Positions 60,277 to 64,000 of a stretch of DNA of 64,000 bases are shown one piece after another; the first letter of the stretch is position 1, and every line of letters starts with the position of its first letter. Below the pieces are notes generated by a model. That model was not told where the DNA came from. It ran no database searches and saw nothing but the letters and a program-made list of their open reading frames with translations. The DNA comes from Hyperoodon ampullatus (Eukaryota; Chordata; Mammalia; Artiodactyla; Ziphiidae): the NCBI GenBank assembly GCA_949752795.1, contig OX457057.1, forward strand, positions 6,438,632 through 6,502,631. The letters run 5' to 3'. A program made the translations under genes and the position numbers.

Positions 60277-61329
60277 AAATTTAATCATCTGCTTTAATGT
60301 ACAGAAACTCCTAAGGGCAAATGAAGCCTAACTCTCTACTCTACCCATAGCTCTTCCTTTCCTCCCTTAAATCATTACTGTTTTCATTTGGGGTTTTGTT
60401 GTAGTTACTATTGTTTGGTCATGTGTCTCTTTTAAAATAAAGTCAAAGACTAAAGATATTTTAAGAATAATTTAAAACATCAGGTCACTTTCCTGTGACT
60501 GAAATGTGGAGACCTCAGATTTTCATGAAAGATCTTTAGCCCACTGTGAATTATAAATATCATTTTACAAGTATTCAACAGGTATCTGGGAAAAAATAGT
60601 TCCACCTATACGACAATTTGCAATTATCTATCTCCTTAGGATTCTACATGTAATAATTTTGCTTTCTAACAATATACATCATTCTCAGGCTAAAAAGTAT
60701 TGGGGGGAGGGCGCTGGCAGGATCTTGTCTAGTAATCTACCATCCACCTGTCACTTTTATAATCAAAATTAGCAAAGATCTGACCAAGGTAGCAGGATTT
60801 AAAATATCTAAATTCCTCTTGAATCCTGAAATGAGATGAGAGACTTCATTTATTGTTCAGGCCGTAAGAAGCTCTGGATGCTCTATATGAAACCACTCAA
60901 CACACTTCAACGAGTGAGTGAAGCTGCTCTGGGCCAATGTAACACTTAATGAGAGTTTTACTTTTTGTAATTTGTACCTTGAAAAAAATCATGTTCTGAA
61001 CATCTGCTGAGACAAAATAAATCAGAACATTGACCGGAAGAGGGGGGACGAGACCTCTCCATTTCAACCAAAGCGGTAACAGGCAAATCTTGTCAAGATT
61101 ACATTAAAGCTAAGTAAAGAAGATAAATATATTCTAAAGGAACAGAATCATAAACTCATAAACCATTCACACACAGACTTACGGGCACCACCAGCTAAGC
61201 ACTAGAAATACTGAAGTGAATAAAAATACTGTCCTTCCCTTGACATGTTCACCATCTAATATTAGAGACAGACATGAAAACAAATAACTATATGTCTTCA
61301 GTAGTTTTAATTGTACTTGTTTTTTACCC

Positions 61330-61500
61330 CCTGTAACAGAGACTGCTAGCTGAGCATAATTTCATTCTTGCCTTCTTCCTTAAGAAGAGAACAGCTGAGG
61401 TTTAGAAGGTGTCCGGCCTCTCAGAAAAAAGATGACATTTGCCAGCCTCCCTCATAGCTGGTTTGGTCACATGACTAGGCTCTGGTCATGGGATACAGTT
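61330..61500. repeat. Possible ancient repeat
   Basis: CAGCCTCCCTCATAGCTGGTT, TTGGTCACATGACTAGGCTC and TGGTCATGGGATACAGTTG resemble a common old mammalian repeat I cannot name. Confidence 0.3.
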
Positions 61501-61756
61501 GAAAAGAGGAGCCCTTTCTCCCCTTAGCCTTCCTGTTAGCCTGAAGACAAATGTATCATCTGAAGGTGGAGCACAAGATGGATCACAAGATGACACGGGA
61601 ATAGCGGCCACACAGAATGGAGTAACCAAATCTTTGACTGTGGCTAAAGAACCAGACCAAGAATTTACTGGTTCACAATTCAGCACTAACAGCCACTGTA
61701 CACAAATATCTCTAAATTATTTTGAAATGGGGCAAAATATTTAAAATACATTCATG

Positions 61757-61924
61757 GGAACTTCCCTGGCGGTCCAGTGGTCAGGACTCCATGCTTTCAC
61801 TGCGGTGGCCTGGGTTCAATCCCTGGTCGGGGGACTAAGAGCCCACAAGCCGCGTGATGTGACCAAAAACAAAACAAAACAAAAAATAAATAAATAAAAT
61901 AAAGGACTGTCCAAATAAATAAAT
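61757..61924 (+). mobile_element. Short CHR-type SINE
   Basis: GGAACTTCCCTGGCGGTCCAG head, GGGTTCAATCCCTGGTCGGG B-box region and A/T-rich tail. AAAATACATTCATG at 61743-61756 repeats at 61925-61938. Confidence 0.92.
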
Positions 61925-62764
61925 AAAATACATTCATGAGCAGAGTGACATCCAAAACAATGATTGAGGGAAAATATTCTAATTCTTTTAATAGGGAAAG
62001 CTAGGAAGTAACAGACGACCCTAGCAAGTGTATAAAAACATAGCACATAGAGCTCTTGGCAGAATGACTAAAATAGTTTGACTGGACAGCATAAACCATT
62101 ACCTTCCAGTGGGATTAAGAATCAAGTCCTAGAGGCAGATGACGTAAGTCAGAACAACGTCCACAGCTGCTGCCCTGAAGAGACTTCACAGCCAAGGCAA
62201 GTTCCTAGCATGACGCTACCCCAAGGTGTCACAAGTAGGAAGAAAAGATCATAACTTCTGCAAATTGACTGGCATTTTGTGTGAAGGGCAGATTGATGGT
62301 GCCTAATGACACCACTCGGGCTTCCCCCTTTCTTTTCCACTTCCGTGTGGGTTTGATTTTAGGACTTCTTTAGCGAGGCTATGTGGCTGCTCCTCAACAA
62401 AAATACAGGGGCCACGGAAAATCAAATTTTCTGGAACACTACATAATTTATAAAAGTTAAAGCTAACCAGAATTCATACTATACTAAGTTCTCAGAATAT
62501 ACTCCATATTTTACTTCATACCAGAAAGATGATACAATGTCACAGCTTTACCTTCTCCTTTCCAGGCCATTAACTGTGGATAAAAAACAGCGCAAGTGTG
62601 TCTGATCCATTCTCTGAGGTGAAGATTTACTACCTAAAGACGACGTAAAGTCTCCTGCTCTGCCTAGAGAACATTTCTCCAGTTTCAAACCCACAAACTG
62701 AGTCACTTGCAGAGGCCAAAGTCCTACGGTACACCAGGGTTAGCTAGAAAGAACTGTAATGGCA

Positions 62765-62945
62765 ATTCATTAAAAATCTTTAGCAGTCCAGACATACCCT
62801 TTGACTCAGCAATTCCACTTCTAACGAAAGTGAGCAGAACTGAATAGATAACTATTCACCACTGTTGTTTATAATGGAGAATATTTGGGAAGAACCTAAA
62901 ACCCAACTATATATAGCTACTTACATTATGGTATCTATCGACCAA
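62765..62945 (+). mobile_element. L1 ORF2 3' fragment, sense
   Basis: GACTCAGCAATTCCACTTCTAAC, TTGTTTATAATGGAGAATATTTGGG and TTACATTATGGTATCTATCG are in L1 order. Confidence 0.65.
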
Positions 62946-62951
62946 TGTGGG

Positions 62952-63435
62952 CATGTCTAATTTTTTGTGTCATGGATGCCTTTACAATCTCTACACCCAA
63001 TCTCCACCAAAAAAAAAAAAAAAAAAGGTTTTAAATTCACAAAAACATGTATTGAAATACTTGTCACAATATGAGAAAAAACTGCAATGTAATATATGTG
63101 CTTCTTTATAGATTCGTTAAATAAGAAGATTTACTAGGCTACTCCCCCAGTAACCTCCTATGTGATGAACATAAACATTATTTTCAGATGGTTTTCTCTA
63201 CATGATGTCATATAAGAATATCTGTGATTTATATTGGTGTCACAGGTACTGCCAATATTACTATGGTTTATTACCTACCTTCAGAATTGAAATGAATGCT
63301 AAATGTCATTTAAAATGTAATAAGTTAGTGAAAATAAAGATGCTGTTTTTTACCCACCCAAGTTCACAGTTTCCTGAATTCTATTCACAGTCACCTAGGC
63401 TGACCATGGACCCAAGGTTAAGAATTCCAGTTTTA
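62952..63435. mobile_element. hAT-Charlie-like non-autonomous element
   Basis: TTTTTTGTGTCATGGATGCC near the left end, TGTAATATATGTGCTTCTTT, ATATTGGTGTCACAGGTACTG and, at the right, GACCATGGACCCAAGGTTAAG then AATTCCAG: the recognisable backbone of a mammalian hAT MITE. A poly(A) run at 63008-63026 may be a later expansion. Confidence 0.65.
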
Positions 63436-64000
63436 ATGGCATACTAAGCAGCAGTAATGACTGATAATTCCTGGCATGGCAATAAATTCAAGACATGTTA
63501 AGTTAAAAAGCATTATTACAAAACAGCGAATAGCATAATCCTACACCTGTTTACTAAGGCAAGTGACCATACAACAAAATATTAACATTTAGTGACTTTA
63601 ATTTTTAACTTTTGCTTATCTGAATATTTCAATTTTCTTCCTTGAAAATGTATTATTTGTTCATCAAAAACAAAAAGAAAAAAAATGCAGGAAGGAAAAT
63701 ATGGGGGAGAAATAAAAAGAAAGGCCTAAAACCAAATATTATAAATGTGCTCATAGGACAAAGGCAAAAAGCAGCAAGTAAATTCCGGGGAAAGAACAAA
63801 ATGGAGCACCTCTAATCATTACAGAAGTTGGGTAACAGAAATAATGCTGAAAAGGGAGTTGGAAATCCATATGTCAGTGTATCAGATGCCGCAGCACTGA
63901 GAATCCTAGCAGCTGGGAGATAACAGAAGTAAAACATATGACAAAACTGATGGTCTCTACAACAACTAGCCTCCACCAATCATGATCTGAATGCCAGGTG
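63436..64000. other. Intronic sequence, nothing recognised
   Basis: AT-rich, no exon, RNA gene or repeat I can name. Confidence 0.45.

Larger units (their letters stand above)
50154..64000 (-). other. RERE: 3' portion of the upstream RERE intron
   Basis: Everything between the right edge and the acceptor of the 71-nt exon is intronic by position. The preceding RERE exon, which should end with a G to complete the Asp codon, is not visible in this window. The interval carries six CHR SINEs, one L1 3' end, a mariner hairpin, L2 and hAT remnants and some unique sequence. Confidence 0.85.

Noticed and set aside
1..64000. Endogenous retrovirus genes
   Set aside because: I found no gag, pol or env-like frame or paired LTRs; at most one possible solo LTR-like fragment at the left edge.
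1..64000. Bacterial-type features (operons, CRISPR, ribosome binding sites)
   Set aside because: The sequence is mammalian nuclear DNA with introns, SINEs and LINEs; such features do not apply.

Overview
This 64 kb window is vertebrate nuclear DNA, almost certainly from a cetacean. It is intron-rich, low in coding content and full of mammalian repeats. About fifteen full or near-full tRNA-derived SINEs carry a 5' head reading GGGCTTCCCTGGTGGCGCAG, the CHR-1/CHR-2 type of whales and hippopotamus. Seven of these are short, very similar to each other, and keep a poly(A) tail; most also keep clear target-site duplications, so they are young. I saw no ruminant BovB or Bov-tA and no pig PRE-1. A mariner hairpin with TTGGGTTGGCCA termini also fits a cetartiodactyl.

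The only protein-coding gene I can support is RERE (atrophin-2, arginine-glutamic acid dipeptide repeats), on the minus strand. Two internal coding exons are present. One is 71 nt at 50083-50153 (frame reads [24 protein letters not shown], given in pieces below). The other is 126 nt at 40286-40411 (starts VHNSQACC, ends GRGPVG). Both have AG acceptors, pyrimidine tracts and GT donors in the right phase, and they encode adjacent parts of the RERE BAH-domain region. The 9.67 kb between them is a complete intron. Positions 50154-64000 are the 3' part of the upstream intron and 1-40285 the 5' part of the downstream intron, so no gene start or end is in the window.

Layout, left to right. 1-12.7 kb: old LINE-1, hAT and Tigger fragments with one CHR SINE nested inside an antisense L1. 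12.7-17.7 kb: a sense L1 mosaic and a rearranged CHR-1/inverted-copy insert inside an L2. 18-31 kb: a complete non-autonomous Tigger element, several SINEs and a GC-rich stretch near 26.7-27 kb. 31.8-34.3 kb: a CT tract and an L1 3' end. 37.8-40.4 kb: unique sequence, a (CT)n(CA)n repeat and the second exon. 43-49 kb: L1, MIR, a 0.53 kb pyrimidine tract and a Tigger-like MITE. 50-64 kb: the first exon, a young-type L1 3' end, a mariner hairpin, a dense SINE cluster and a hAT element.

The most interesting signals are: (1) a perfect 17-nt inverted match, 27 nt with two mismatches, between the interior of the 126-nt RERE exon and the intron about 220 nt past its donor, so the pre-mRNA can fold over the 5' splice site of an exon that is frame-neutral if skipped; (2) a near-identical 170-bp inverted duplication at 16.1 and 17.6 kb, the second copy fused to a CHR-1 SINE within an L2; (3) a mariner hairpin resembling the precursors of the bovine miR-2284/2285 family. 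No tRNA or rRNA gene, CRISPR array, endogenous retroviral gene or other protein-coding gene was found.
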